A DNA stretch of 64,000 nucleotides from Bacillota bacterium (lineage in GTDB: Bacteria > Bacillota > Proteinivoracia > UBA4975 > VEMY01). The stretch lies in NCBI GenBank assembly GCA_009711825.1, contig VEMY01000032.1, forward strand, positions 48,972 through 112,971, read 5' to 3'. Positions 34,340 to 43,822 of this stretch are shown here, in pieces. The notes under the pieces are model-generated. The model searched no databases and was not told where the DNA came from. It was given only the letters and a program-made list of their open reading frames with translations. The position numbers and the translations under genes were made by a program. Position 1 is the stretch's first letter; every line of letters begins with the position of its first letter.

Positions 34340-36376
34340 TTACCGCTCCCCCTCACTTAGATAGTTCACAAACCAGTTCACCAGTTCATCCAGATGGCGC
34401 ATTTGAGCGGTAATCTTGCCACTCCTGGTCAGGTCATGGTTTTCCCCGGGAAACAAAACCATCCGCACCGGAATCTCCGGGTTGCGCTCTTTCATCGCAA
34501 TGAAAAGCTGTTCCGCCTGCTCCGCCGAGCAGCGGTAATCCAGCATGCCGTGCAAGATCAGAAACGGCGTTTTCATCTTGTCGATCCAGGTAATCGGGTT
34601 GCCCTTGGTACGATTAAAGATATACTCCTTAAAACTCCTGGGCTTGGATGGGGAACTGGAAATGAAGCCCATGTCCCCGGTCCCGTATGATGTCGCCGGA
34701 TTACATAAAATTCTCTGGCCCACGGCGGCCTTGAAGCGATGGTTCAATCTGCCGACCAGCTTTACAGTCATATAGCCGCCATAGCTGCCGCCGGTGACGC
34801 CCAGGCGCCCTCCGTCCAGGTACGGATACTTCTCAAGAGCGGCATCCACATAGGCCATCAAATCATCCATCGGTTCCTGGCTCCAGGCATAAGCGCCGCT
34901 GACAAAGTCGTGCCCGTAGCCGGCACTGCCCCGGGGATCGCAATAGACCACTGCGTGGCCGGAGGCCGCCAGCGCCTGGAATTCATGCCACCAGGCAGCG
35001 GTCCAGGAGACCTGGGGTCCCCCGTGAATGTAAAGAACAACCGGGTATTTTTTGCCCGGCTCCACCTGGGCCGGCGGAATCACCCAGCCGTGGATCCGCG
35101 CTTTGCCGTCTAGGGATTCTATCCACATCTCCTCCGGCTTGCTGTTGACGATTTCAGCGAGCCACTCGTTGCTATCAGTCAGACGTTTTTCCCTGCGGGT
35201 TTCCAGGTCAAGGCAAAATACGTCATCCGGGGCCTCGTAACCGCCACGGGTATAGACAAGTTTGCCACCTACCGGAGCGCAAAAGGTGCGGACGCTGATC
35301 TCACCTGTGGTCAGTTTTTCGATCTCCGGAGTCCCCGTCAAACAAAGCCGGTATAAATGGGCCTGTCCGTCCCAGGTGGATGTAAAGTAGATATAATCCC
35401 CCGCCAGTTGGTAATCCGGATTCATTGCTCCGTATTCGGTTCGGCCGGTCCAGGCGGGGCTGACACCATGGCATACCTCTTTTTCCGGAAATAAGTTTAT
35501 CACCTCATCGCCAGCTAAAGACTTTCTCGCCAGCTTGAGCACAAAATACTTGTCTTGGGCCAGGAGCGCCGCGAAAAAAATTCCCTTGTTATCGGGGGTA
35601 AAAATCGGCGCTGATGAGCCCATGAATTTCGTGTCTTGGGTCACCTGTTTTGTCTCGCCGCTTGTCAGGTCAGTGACGAATATTTCGAAGCGTTTTGCCT
35701 GATGATGACTGTACGGGAATTTATAATAGGCAATGACTTTGCTGTCATGGGACCAGGCCGGAGTGTTGGCATGGTGCTTTCTATCCGTGACCAGTTTTGC
35801 CGACCCGGTTTCCAGGTCGACGATGCCAATCTGCCGCACGCTGCCGTCGGCAAAGCCAAAGGTCTCATCAAATTTATACATTAATTCTTCGGTGGCCCGG
35901 GGCATGTTTTCCTGTTCCCATTGCCACTGTTCCATTTCTTTCGCGGTCATTTCCAGAAAAATTTCCGCCTCGTCTTGCTCTTGCCACGCTTTGGTTTCAA
36001 AAGCAATTTTCCTGCCATCCGGCGACCAAACGAAATTGCTCACGCCATGACGCAGGCGGGTTAGCTGAGTTGACTCCCCGGATTGCCGATCCAGCAGCCA
36101 GATTTGTGTCTCCTGCCTGCCCTTGGACAAGTAGGCAAGTTTACTGCCATCCGGTGAAAACAAGGGCCTGTCCGCCGGAGTCTCAAGTACGCGCCTTGCC
36201 TCGCCGCCTTCAACAGACACCCGGTAAAGATGGGGAACATGTGCCTTGGTCTCGCTATCAATGCTGTATCTGACAAACACAACTTCGTCCCCGGCCGGCG
36301 CCACAGTTGGCGCCGAAACATAGACAATCTTTTCCATATCTTCTATCTTAAATAATCTTCGCGGTTTATTCGACAT
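34340..36376 (-). CDS. S9-family acylaminoacyl/prolyl oligopeptidase (copy 2)
   Basis: About 678 residues. The start is ATG 36376 with GGAGGTG 7 nt upstream; the GTG at 36382 almost touches that site. ATCTAATC lies right before it. The propeller shows SPDGSKLAYLS, SPDGRKIAFET and TPDNKGIFFAA. The hydrolase has TGGSYGGYM, the Asp in HGMLDYRC, and ENHDLT with the catalytic His. It is of the same family as the next gene but clearly diverged, so the two probably have different peptide preferences. It is cytoplasmic and follows the PatB-type aminotransferase with a 36-nt gap. Confidence 0.92.
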   Translation of the reverse strand: MSNKPRRLFKIEDMEKIVYVSAPTVAPAGDEVVFVRYSIDSETKAHVPHLYRVSVEGGEARRVLETPADRPLFSPDGSKLAYLSKGRQETQIWLLDRQSGESTQLTRLRHGVSNFVWSPDGRKIAFETKAWQEQDEAEIFLEMTAKEMEQWQWEQENMPRATEELMYKFDETFGFADGSVRQIGIVDLETGSAKLVTDRKHHANTPAWSHDSKVIAYYKFPYSHHQAKRFEIFVTDLTSGETKQVTQDTKFMGSSAPIFTPDNKGIFFAALLAQDKYFVLKLARKSLAGDEVINLFPEKEVCHGVSPAWTGRTEYGAMNPDYQLAGDYIYFTSTWDGQAHLYRLCLTGTPEIEKLTTGEISVRTFCAPVGGKLVYTRGGYEAPDDVFCLDLETRREKRLTDSNEWLAEIVNSKPEEMWIESLDGKARIHGWVIPPAQVEPGKKYPVVLYIHGGPQVSWTAAWWHEFQALAASGHAVVYCDPRGSAGYGHDFVSGAYAWSQEPMDDLMAYVDAALEKYPYLDGGRLGVTGGSYGGYMTVKLVGRLNHRFKAAVGQRILCNPATSYGTGDMGFISSSPSKPRSFKEYIFNRTKGNPITWIDKMKTPFLILHGMLDYRCSAEQAEQLFIAMKERNPEIPVRMVLFPGENHDLTRSGKITAQMRHLDELVNWFVNYLSEGER

Positions 36377-36412
36377 ACCCACACCTCCGATTAGATCACT
36401 ACCCCGGAAAGT

Positions 36413-37615
36413 TTACCTGGCACAGCTTAGACACGCTGCTGGAAACTGCGTGTTCACCGCTTCCGCCAGCAAGCTCAACGCCCGTTCCAATTCTTTGCGG
36501 GGCGTGGCGATATTCATCCGAACAAACCCTTTACCCCCGACACCATAATCGCCACCCGGGTCAACGCAGAGATACGCTTGCTGCTCCAAAAATGTCATTA
36601 GTTCTGGCTCGGAAAGGCCAAGCCCGCGCATATCCAGCCAGGCGATAAAGGCGCCTTCCACCGGCAACACCTTGATATTGGGAAGCTTTTTACCCACAAA
36701 CTCCTGGAGAAAGCATATATTGGCGGCGACGTACTCACGCATCGCCTCCACCCATTCCAAGCCCTCGGGACAATACGCTCCGCAGACCGCAGCATGGACC
36801 AGCGGATCAATGCTGCCGAAATGGTCGGCGTCCCGCTGGGCAATAAACGCCTCCCGCAACCTATTATCCGGGATGATGATATTGGCATGGTTGACACCGG
36901 TGAAATTAAACGTTTTGCCTAGGGATGTGGCGACAATTGCCAATTCCTCGGCTTCCGCCAGGGCCGCATAGGGCGTCACCCTGTGTCCTTCAAAGGCCAC
37001 TTCGGCAAAAATCTCATCGCTGAACACCACCACACCATACTTGCGGGCAAGGCCGGCGAGCTGCTTCAAGTCTGCTTCCGGCCAGACGCGAGCAATCGGG
37101 TTGTGAGGATTACAGAGCACAAATAACTTATTGTTCGGATCAGCCATACACTTTTCCAAGTTGTCAAAATCCATGTGATACTGCCCGTTTTCCAAAATTA
37201 AGGGATTATTAACTGTCTTCCGTTTCAGCCTGCTGGCCGCCTGCTCATAGCGGTAGTACACCGGCGGCTGGATAATAATCCCCTCACCTACCTTGGTGGT
37301 CATCCGGATCGCAGTGGCCAGCGAAAAGATGGTCCCCAGTGTTGGCACAATCCAGTCTGCGTCCACAGGCCAAGCCCTGACCTCCCGCAGCCACCAGCCT
37401 ACGGCCTGCAAGTAACTTCTGTCCTTGACCGTAAACCCAAACAGTCCGTTTTCAACCCTTTTGTTCACAGCCCCGACAACGCTCGGGGCAGTCTTAAAAT
37501 CCATCTCAGCGCCGGAAAAGGCAATCATGCCCTGCTTGCGAATTGATTCGGGCAGAAGCAAATCTTTCATATTGCCAATTCCACTGCGGTTCACCAAAGT
37601 ATCAAAATCATACAT
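36413..37615 (-). CDS. PatB/MalY-family PLP aminotransferase (cystathionine beta-lyase type)
   Basis: A 400-residue fold-type I PLP enzyme. IAFSGAEMDFKTAPSV and GLFGFTVKDRSY match the PatB/MalY N-terminal pattern. VLCNPHNPIARVW has the Asn that binds PLP, VVFSDEIFAEV the Asp, and ATSLGKTFNFTG the Schiff-base Lys. The C-terminal FVRMNIATP carries the substrate Arg. Family members are cystathionine beta-lyases or aminotransferases that release sulfide, ammonia and pyruvate, which fits use of peptide-derived amino acids. GGAGGGGG stands before the ATG. Substrate is not readable from sequence. Confidence 0.9.
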   Translation of the reverse strand: MYDFDTLVNRSGIGNMKDLLLPESIRKQGMIAFSGAEMDFKTAPSVVGAVNKRVENGLFGFTVKDRSYLQAVGWWLREVRAWPVDADWIVPTLGTIFSLATAIRMTTKVGEGIIIQPPVYYRYEQAASRLKRKTVNNPLILENGQYHMDFDNLEKCMADPNNKLFVLCNPHNPIARVWPEADLKQLAGLARKYGVVVFSDEIFAEVAFEGHRVTPYAALAEAEELAIVATSLGKTFNFTGVNHANIIIPDNRLREAFIAQRDADHFGSIDPLVHAAVCGAYCPEGLEWVEAMREYVAANICFLQEFVGKKLPNIKVLPVEGAFIAWLDMRGLGLSEPELMTFLEQQAYLCVDPGGDYGVGGKGFVRMNIATPRKELERALSLLAEAVNTQFPAACLSCAR

Positions 37616-37677
37616 TTCCCAAACCCCCTCCGACCAGAAACAAATACTTATCTATACCTGAACTAAAAATCCGGTCT

Positions 37678-39162
37678 TTATAATTGAACGTTATCTTCCG
37701 ATACATCCGGCCGCTTCTCCCAGATATAACCTTCGATCATCGTCTGGGACAGCCTGTGCAGGACCTGCCCGCGCCGGAAGGTAAAAGCGCCGTCAAACCA
37801 ATCTGGGTTTGGCTCCATCACTTTGCCATTGGCTATCGCCCGGAACTCCTCCACGCCAGCGGGCCCCAACTCTTTTTCAATCAGTTCTTCCCAGTCTGCC
37901 ACTTTCACGGTCTTCCCGCTTTTCCGCCTGGCGACCAGCTCCAACACAATGTTATCGAGGCAGCGTGCGCCCGCGGATTTACGGCGAATTTTCATATCGG
38001 TGTCCACCAGGTAGAAGAATCCGCGTCCATAGGGAAACTCCTGGGATCTTCTGTCCTTCCAGTAAAGCTTGTACAAATCTGTGTTGGCATACTCGATATA
38101 GGGATTGAAGAAATACCTGGTGCTGCGTTTGCTAATCTGCCTTGCGACAAAATCCAAATCTGTTATGCCGGCGCGGTAGGGCAGAACCAGAGAATAAAAC
38201 TCTGCTGTTCCCTCGTTAAACCATGTGCCCTCGCCACCCAGATCTTCCATCTTCGGCCAATTATGCGCCATCTCATGGGCCAGCGTATCCAGGGCCGTTT
38301 CCGGAGTCGGCCGCACCGCCTCACTATAGCCATACATAAACCCGCCCGGCAGCGCAGTGCCGCCGCCGCTGAGTTTGAACGGATCTTTGCGAAACAGTAC
38401 TTTGTATTCCAGCGCTTCGTCGGAAAAGAACTTGGTCATATACGCATATAAATCCAGCAGCTTTGCAGAGATTTCCTTGGGGTCAAACAACGGGTCGCTC
38501 AACAAATACATTGAAAACCGACTGTCTTCTGCAAATGTAAACTCCTGAATCTTCCCCACTTGATAGTACGTAAATCGGAAGTCCTGGGGCGTGCCCACGT
38601 AGGAGATATCCCCTTTGCCTTGTAAGGTCATCGCCCAAGCATCGGCAGGCATTTCGGATAAGTCCCAGCGCAGATTTACAGTATAAGTTTTCTCCTCAGG
38701 CGCCATGAGAAAGGTCAGGCCGGCGCCGTTGGCGCCGTACTGCTCGTTCCGGAAGTCAAAGTAGGGGCTGGAACGATAATCCTCGGGCACTACCCTGGGG
38801 TAGAAGCGGTAGGCCAGGGCGACATTTCCAATGAGCTGCCGGTCAGGCCGCCATTGCTTTTCCGGGCCGAGACGGCCGACGCCATCAGTTTCATTAAGCG
38901 TCAGAGGTCCGGCTTCGTCCCAGGCGACAACTCCCTTCTCCGACAATTCACTACAGGGAATGGAAGCCACATTCAGCGGCAGAGCAACCAGAGGCACATC
39001 AGCCGAAACTTGTGGGTTTTCCAGACCATAAATTACATCCACATACTTAATCTGATAATCAGCGCCGCTATGGGGCTTGAGGGTAATGTTCAACACGGGC
39101 TGTTCCGGGTTTTCACCGCTGGATCTTAAAGCCGCCAATGTCGCAAGCAAAACTTTTTCCAT
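37678..39162 (-). CDS. HEXXH gluzincin metallopeptidase (M1/M61-like)
   Basis: A 494-residue protein. The zinc site is HEMAHNW (His296, Glu297, His300), with a third ligand Glu in WFNEGTAEF, 16 residues after the second His. Classical M1 aminopeptidases have 18 residues there, so this is a divergent M1/M61-like enzyme. The N-terminal ~230 residues are beta-rich, as in M1 domain I. The GxMEN-type exopeptidase motif of M1 is not found. No signal peptide is seen. The start is ATG 39162 with GGGAGG upstream, and ATCTAAT spans the start codon. It lies between the aminotransferase and an amidohydrolase in the peptide cluster. Confidence 0.8.
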   Translation of the reverse strand: MEKVLLATLAALRSSGENPEQPVLNITLKPHSGADYQIKYVDVIYGLENPQVSADVPLVALPLNVASIPCSELSEKGVVAWDEAGPLTLNETDGVGRLGPEKQWRPDRQLIGNVALAYRFYPRVVPEDYRSSPYFDFRNEQYGANGAGLTFLMAPEEKTYTVNLRWDLSEMPADAWAMTLQGKGDISYVGTPQDFRFTYYQVGKIQEFTFAEDSRFSMYLLSDPLFDPKEISAKLLDLYAYMTKFFSDEALEYKVLFRKDPFKLSGGGTALPGGFMYGYSEAVRPTPETALDTLAHEMAHNWPKMEDLGGEGTWFNEGTAEFYSLVLPYRAGITDLDFVARQISKRSTRYFFNPYIEYANTDLYKLYWKDRRSQEFPYGRGFFYLVDTDMKIRRKSAGARCLDNIVLELVARRKSGKTVKVADWEELIEKELGPAGVEEFRAIANGKVMEPNPDWFDGAFTFRRGQVLHRLSQTMIEGYIWEKRPDVSEDNVQL

Positions 39163-39204
39163 TAGATTGCCTCCCGATTAAATCTTGATTATATCCGCAA
39201 CGTA

Positions 39205-40428
39205 TTAAGCTAGAGCGTTTTTTTCCACAACGCCGTCTTTAAGCACAACCTTGACACTATCCTTATGGGCCAGCACCGAGATGTCCGCCAGCGGATTCCC
39301 TTCCACAATCACGATGTCCGCCAACTTACCTGCCTCCAAGGTACCAATTTCTGATTCCAGCTTCATCAAATGGGCTGCGTTTCGGGTGCCAGCCCAAATC
39401 GCCTCCATGGGAGTGAGACCTGCCTTGACCATGCTTACGAACTCTTTGCCGTTTTCCGCATAGGGGCTGTTTTTAGAATTGGAGAAGTCTGTACCCAGGG
39501 CAATCCGGATTCCAGCTTTTCTGGCCATTTCAATCGAGCGCAGATTCGCCTCCGCGCATTGCACACCTTTTTCGTAGACATGGGGCGGCAGGAAATTCTT
39601 CATATTCGGGATCCCCAAGGACACGCTCAGGGTCGTGACCAAGGTGGCATCATTCTTTACCATCAGCTCGATGCACCGCTCATCCAAGAAAACCCCGTGT
39701 TCGATGCTGGTTACACCGGCCTCCAGGGCTTGGATAGTGCCGGCGGTGCCAGTACAGTGGGCGGCGACGTAAGTGCCGTGGCGACGGGCTTCTTCCACAA
39801 TTGCTTTTACCTCTTCAAAGGAGAACTGGACATCGTCCAGGCCGTCGGCCAAGCTTGAAACCCCGCCGGTGGCGCTGATCTTAATGAATTTAGCGCCAAT
39901 CCGAAACTGGCTGCGGGTGCCTTTGAGGCATTCATCGACTCCGTCCACCAACAGGGTAATCGGATTCTGACGCTGGCAGTGCTCCACCGAGAAATTGGTA
40001 TCCATGTCGCCATGGCCGGCGGTGACACTGAGTAGGCGGCCACCGGGCATAATCCGCGGCCCGCGGGTGAATCCCTTGTCAATCGATTTCGCTAGGTACG
40101 GTCCGAACATACTCATATCCCGGGCGCCGGTAAAGCCGGCATCCAGCAGAATCCCCACCCCGTGGGCAGCCTGGAGAATCAGTTCATGATGAGACGTTGT
40201 GTAGATATTGCCTCCGAAACCACCGGTAAAATGCGTATGACAGTCGATAAAACCGGGCAGAATCGTGCCGTCATTGACTTCAATCACCTCGGCCTCTGGC
40301 GGTATAGAAATCTGTTCACGCGGGCCGACACTTTCGATTTTACCATCCCGAACCAGCACAGTTCCCTGCTCCACAGCTTCCCCGGCAACACCATCGATTA
40401 CCCTGCCTTTAAGTGCGTATACGCTCAT
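39205..40428 (-). CDS. Amidohydrolase (imidazolonepropionase/Xaa-Pro dipeptidase-like)
   Basis: About 407 residues from ATG 40428; two further ATGs lie just upstream at 40431 and 40434 behind GGGGG. The metal-dependent amidohydrolase signature is complete: FIDCHTHF, KFIKISATGG, AAHCTGTAG, SIEHGV and GTDFSN, followed by LEAGKLADIVIVEGNPL. This subfamily often hydrolyses dipeptides or cyclic amides and includes Xaa-Pro dipeptidases. That fits a role as final dipeptidase in this peptide cluster, but the substrate is inferred. ATCTAAT lies directly before the ribosome site. Confidence 0.9.
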   Translation of the reverse strand: MSVYALKGRVIDGVAGEAVEQGTVLVRDGKIESVGPREQISIPPEAEVIEVNDGTILPGFIDCHTHFTGGFGGNIYTTSHHELILQAAHGVGILLDAGFTGARDMSMFGPYLAKSIDKGFTRGPRIMPGGRLLSVTAGHGDMDTNFSVEHCQRQNPITLLVDGVDECLKGTRSQFRIGAKFIKISATGGVSSLADGLDDVQFSFEEVKAIVEEARRHGTYVAAHCTGTAGTIQALEAGVTSIEHGVFLDERCIELMVKNDATLVTTLSVSLGIPNMKNFLPPHVYEKGVQCAEANLRSIEMARKAGIRIALGTDFSNSKNSPYAENGKEFVSMVKAGLTPMEAIWAGTRNAAHLMKLESEIGTLEAGKLADIVIVEGNPLADISVLAHKDSVKVVLKDGVVEKNALA

Positions 40429-40440
40429 CATCATTCCCCC

Positions 40441-40622
40441 AATTAGATTAAAATTTATTGACTCATGCTTCACTACTCAGATTAGACATCCATAGATTTA
40501 GCTATATTACCGATAATTTTTATATGCCTGGCGGACTGACATCTTTCCCGCCGGCGCAGTTTCTGTTATCATAACTTTAACTATATAAAGCGGGCCCACT
40601 ATCCAGCAAGGAGTGTACACAA
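40441..40622. promoter_or_regulatory. Divergent control region, amidohydrolase and MocR regulator
   Basis: This AT-rich intergenic stretch holds two copies of ATTAGAT/GATTAGAC (plus-strand sense, at 40442 and 40482). On the plus strand a TTTCTG/TATATA pair with 16-nt spacing stands before the MocR gene, and AGGAGTG is its ribosome site. MocR regulators commonly bind between themselves and a divergent target, so the amidohydrolase is a likely target. No palindromic operator is obvious. Confidence 0.35.
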
Positions 40623-42077
40623 ATGACCTGGAAGCCGGATAAAGCTTCACCAATTCCGCTGTATGAACAGATTAAGAAATATCTTAAAAAACAAATCATG
40701 AATGAATGCTGGCCGGTGGGTTCCAAAATTCCTACCCAGCGACAGTTGGCGCAGCAATTTGCCGTAAACCGAAGCACGGTGACTGCGGCAATCCAAGACC
40801 TGATAGCCGAAGGACTGCTGGAGGGAAACACCCGCGGCGGGACAGTTGTCACCGCCAATGTCTGGTCTCAGCTTCCGGGCAACCCGCGGCCGGACTGGCA
40901 ATCGTACATCCGCGCCGGCACCTACCAGCCGGATTTCTCGGCCGCCGACCAGATAAACAAATACTTTTCCTCCCAGGCCATCAGGTTGGGAGCGGCGGAA
41001 CTCTCGCCATCCCTTTATCCTCGACAACTGATGGAAGATTCCGTAACGAAAGCGATAAAACGGGCGGACTCCCTGGGCTATGAACATGGCCAGGGCTCGT
41101 ATGAACTGCGCAAAGAACTGAGTGCCTATCTAGCCACATCCGGGGTCGAAGCCCCGCCAGAACAAATCCTCATCGTCTCCGGCGCGCTCCAGGCCCTGAA
41201 CCTGATCGCCCTGGGCATGGTCTACCGGGGCTCAACTATTCTCACCGAAAACCCTTCTTACCTGTACTCAATCAACCTGCCGGGCCCGGTGGACCTGCGG
41301 GTCTACGGCGTGCCCATGGACGCGGAGGGCATCCAGGCAAGTACCATCATCAAGCGCCGGCGGATGACCAACGCCGCCATGTTGTATACGATTCCATCCT
41401 TCCACAATCCCACCGGTATCTCGATGAGTGCTGCCCGCAAGCAAGAGCTAATCGCGATCTGCGAAGCGGAACGGCTACCGGTGATTGAAGACGATACCTA
41501 CAGAGAACTATATTTTGGCGCCGAGGCGCCAAAACCGCTCAAGGCCTATGACCGCAACGAGCTGGTCCTGTTTGTCGGCAGCATGTCCAAGATGTTCAGC
41601 CCCGGCCTGCGTATCGGCTGGGTGGTGGGCAATCAGGCCGCCATCAAACGGCTGGCAGATATCAAAACCCAGCTGGACTTTGGCGCCAGCTCCCTGTCCC
41701 AACTGACGGTGACCGAACTTTTGGCAAGCGGTGGCCTCGATGCCTATCTCCAGAATTTGCGCAAAGAGCTTAAAGCCCGGCGCGACCTGGCCCTGCGGGC
41801 CCTGGACCGCCACTGCCGGGAGCTGGCAGATTGGCAAATCCCTAGCGGCGGTTTCTTCATCTGGCTCAAGTTAAAGCAAGCGCTGTCCATGCAAAAACTC
41901 TTCGATACCTGCCTTAAACGGGGTGTGCTTATCAACCCCGGCAGCAGCTACCTTGCCCAATCAAATCAGCACATCCGCATCTCATTCGCCTATGCCGACC
42001 ATGCGGACTTATTCACCGGCATCCGGATACTATCGGAAGAGATCCAAAAGCTGAGCACCAATCCAGCGGCCCGTTAA
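40623..42077 (+). CDS. MocR/PdxR-type GntR regulator with aminotransferase domain
   Basis: A 484-residue fusion. Residues 1-75 are a GntR winged helix (SPIPLYEQIKKYLKKQI, then IPTQRQLAQQFAVNRSTVTAA). Residues about 105-475 are a fold-type I aminotransferase with YEHGQGSYELRKELSAYL, TIPSFHNPTGISM, VIEDDTYRELYFG and the PLP-binding Lys in VGSMSKMFSPGLRIGW. MocR proteins sense PLP or PLP-amino acid adducts and do not need catalysis. It is divergent from the amidohydrolase and borders the opp region, so it probably controls peptide or amino acid use. ATG 40623 is preceded by AAGGAGTG. Confidence 0.92.
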   Translation: MTWKPDKASPIPLYEQIKKYLKKQIMNECWPVGSKIPTQRQLAQQFAVNRSTVTAAIQDLIAEGLLEGNTRGGTVVTANVWSQLPGNPRPDWQSYIRAGTYQPDFSAADQINKYFSSQAIRLGAAELSPSLYPRQLMEDSVTKAIKRADSLGYEHGQGSYELRKELSAYLATSGVEAPPEQILIVSGALQALNLIALGMVYRGSTILTENPSYLYSINLPGPVDLRVYGVPMDAEGIQASTIIKRRRMTNAAMLYTIPSFHNPTGISMSAARKQELIAICEAERLPVIEDDTYRELYFGAEAPKPLKAYDRNELVLFVGSMSKMFSPGLRIGWVVGNQAAIKRLADIKTQLDFGASSLSQLTVTELLASGGLDAYLQNLRKELKARRDLALRALDRHCRELADWQIPSGGFFIWLKLKQALSMQKLFDTCLKRGVLINPGSSYLAQSNQHIRISFAYADHADLFTGIRILSEEIQKLSTNPAAR

Positions 42078-42089
42078 GGGCCCTTTTTT
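42068..42089 (+). terminator. Terminator overlapping the MocR stop codon
   Basis: GGCCC, loop GTTAA, GGGCC and six T. The stop codon of the MocR gene lies in the loop. It separates this gene from the convergent YheO-type regulator. Confidence 0.75.
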
Positions 42090-42093
42090 ATTG

Positions 42094-42777
42094 CTATCCG
42101 GCCGAACCTTCCGCGAGCTCGTTTAAATACTTATAAATTGTATACCGGGATACATTCAGGCGCTCGGAGACATAGGGCACGGATTTCTGAAATGAAAAGG
42201 CGTTCTTCTCCTCCAGCATCGCAATCAGCTGCAGGCGGTCCGCCTTTTTAAACGCCGATATTGGTTTGCCAATCGCGGCCACGCATTCGGCAAAGATATC
42301 GTTGAGCAAGTTGTCGCTTGATAGTGCGATGGCGCTGCGCAAATCCGGCCCGACACTGACGAAATCCGCCAGGGCGCTGGACGCGAATGCCAGCTCGGTG
42401 AAGTCGAAATTAATCCCCAAAGCCAGGCTGTAATCCTCACCGACCAAATTAAAGGTCGAGCTTTTGATCTTCTTACCCTCAGGTGTAGTGACAAGCATAT
42501 TGATATAGTCGTATGTGATTAGGGCCATATTCAATTTTCCGCCTGCTGAAGTGTCCGCCTCCCCGGATGTTCCCGGGGCTTCAATTTTGTTATGCCCGCC
42601 GAGAATGTCCACCGTTGAGCCCACTTGACGGCCGGAAACATGACCATTATAGATCGCAAGGATAGGGTGGTCAGGTCTCGACATGTCATGCACCAAGGTT
42701 TCACAGGAAGAGCCAAACATTTCCGCCAGTCCTTTTGCCGTCCGGCTGAGGAATTCCAAGGCCTCTTGCTTATTCAT
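42094..42777 (-). CDS. YheO-type PAS-HTH transcription regulator
   Basis: A 227-residue regulator. The N-terminal ~110 residues have the YheO-like PAS pattern (LAEMFGSSCETLVHDMSRPDHPILAIYNGHVSGRQVG as ordered motifs: CETLVHD, IYNGHVSGR, VGSTVD). The insert KIEAPGTSGEADTSAGG is unusual for the family. The C-terminal part is a DauR/YheO-like helix-turn-helix: FQKSVPYVSERLNVSRYTIYKYLNEL. Family members regulate amino acid or D-amino acid catabolism. It stands directly downstream of oppF, 86 nt away, on the same strand, and may be the regulator of the opp genes. Confidence 0.82.
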   Translation of the reverse strand: MNKQEALEFLSRTAKGLAEMFGSSCETLVHDMSRPDHPILAIYNGHVSGRQVGSTVDILGGHNKIEAPGTSGEADTSAGGKLNMALITYDYINMLVTTPEGKKIKSSTFNLVGEDYSLALGINFDFTELAFASSALADFVSVGPDLRSAIALSSDNLLNDIFAECVAAIGKPISAFKKADRLQLIAMLEEKNAFSFQKSVPYVSERLNVSRYTIYKYLNELAEGSAG

Positions 42778-42862
42778 CTTCTTCCCCCCAAGTAAAGATT
42801 TGCAGCTAGTTCTCGCCCGTTCAAGTTACCATATTAATCCATATACGTCCAGATAGGCTGCG

Positions 42863-43822
42863 CTAAACATGGTAACAGGCGACAAAATGACCCGGCTCCA
42901 CTTCCCGCAGCTCCGGCGCAGCTTCGGCGCAGAGTGGCGAAGCCAAGGGACAACGCCCAATAAACCGACAGCCGGCTTCGGGATTAACCGGACTGGGCAC
43001 ATCCCCTGCCAGTAGAATCCGGGAGCGGGCCTGCTCGAACTCGGGGTCGGCAACCGGAACCGCGGATAAAAGCGCCTTGGTATACGGGTGCTGAGGATTA
43101 GTATAGAGCGCTTCCGAAGCGGCCAGTTCCGCAATCATTCCCAGATACATGACGGCGGTCCTGTCCGAGATATGCCGGACCATCCGCAAATCATGGGCAA
43201 TGAAGAGATAGGTAAGCCCCAGCTTGTCCTGCAAGTCCATGAGCAAATTGACCACCTGAGCCTGGATTGAAACGTCCAGGGCGGAAATCGCCTCATCGCA
43301 GATGATAAAATCAGGATTGAGCGCCAGAGCCCTGGCGATGCCCACCCGCTGGCGTTGGCCGCCGGAAAACTCATGGGGAAAGCGGTTGGCATGCTCTTTG
43401 TTTAGCCCAACCATATTCAGCAGCTCATATATACGCTCCCGGCGTTCCGCTTTGGTTTTGTAAAGCCCGTGGATAATGATTCCCTCGCCGATGGAATCTC
43501 CGACGGTAATCCGCGGGTTGAGCGAAGCATATGGATCCTGAAAAATCATCTGCATACGCCGGGTCAATTCTTTGTTGTCCGTTTTCTTTGCCTTGTGCAC
43601 ATCTTTGCCATTAAACAGCACCTGGCCGCCGTCGGCGTCATATAGCCGGATAATTGTGCGACCAACTGTGGTCTTGCCACAACCGGACTCGCCAACCAGC
43701 CCCAGGGTCTCGCCTTGCTCAATCGTAAACGAAACACCATCAACAGCTTTCAGGACCTGGCCCTTGCCAACGGTGAAATATTTTTTCAAGTCATTGACTT
43801 GCAAAAGCGGACTAGTGACCAT
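42863..43822 (-). CDS. oppF: Oligopeptide ABC transporter ATPase OppF
   Basis: A 319-residue ABC ATPase. Walker [11 protein letters not shown]-loop [12 protein letters not shown], signature [15 protein letters not shown], Walker [13 protein letters not shown] and the switch His in FIAHDL are intact. It ends with the OppD/F C-terminal extension with its conserved cysteines ([15 protein letters not shown]), which binds an Fe-S cluster in some homologues. ATG 43822 is behind GGGGAGG; a long in-frame extension further upstream overlaps oppD and is not real. It pairs with OppD to power peptide uptake. Confidence 0.95.
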   Translation of the reverse strand: MVTSPLLQVNDLKKYFTVGKGQVLKAVDGVSFTIEQGETLGLVGESGCGKTTVGRTIIRLYDADGGQVLFNGKDVHKAKKTDNKELTRRMQMIFQDPYASLNPRITVGDSIGEGIIIHGLYKTKAERRERIYELLNMVGLNKEHANRFPHEFSGGQRQRVGIARALALNPDFIICDEAISALDVSIQAQVVNLLMDLQDKLGLTYLFIAHDLRMVRHISDRTAVMYLGMIAELAASEALYTNPQHPYTKALLSAVPVADPEFEQARSRILLAGDVPSPVNPEAGCRFIGRCPLASPLCAEAAPELREVEPGHFVACYHV

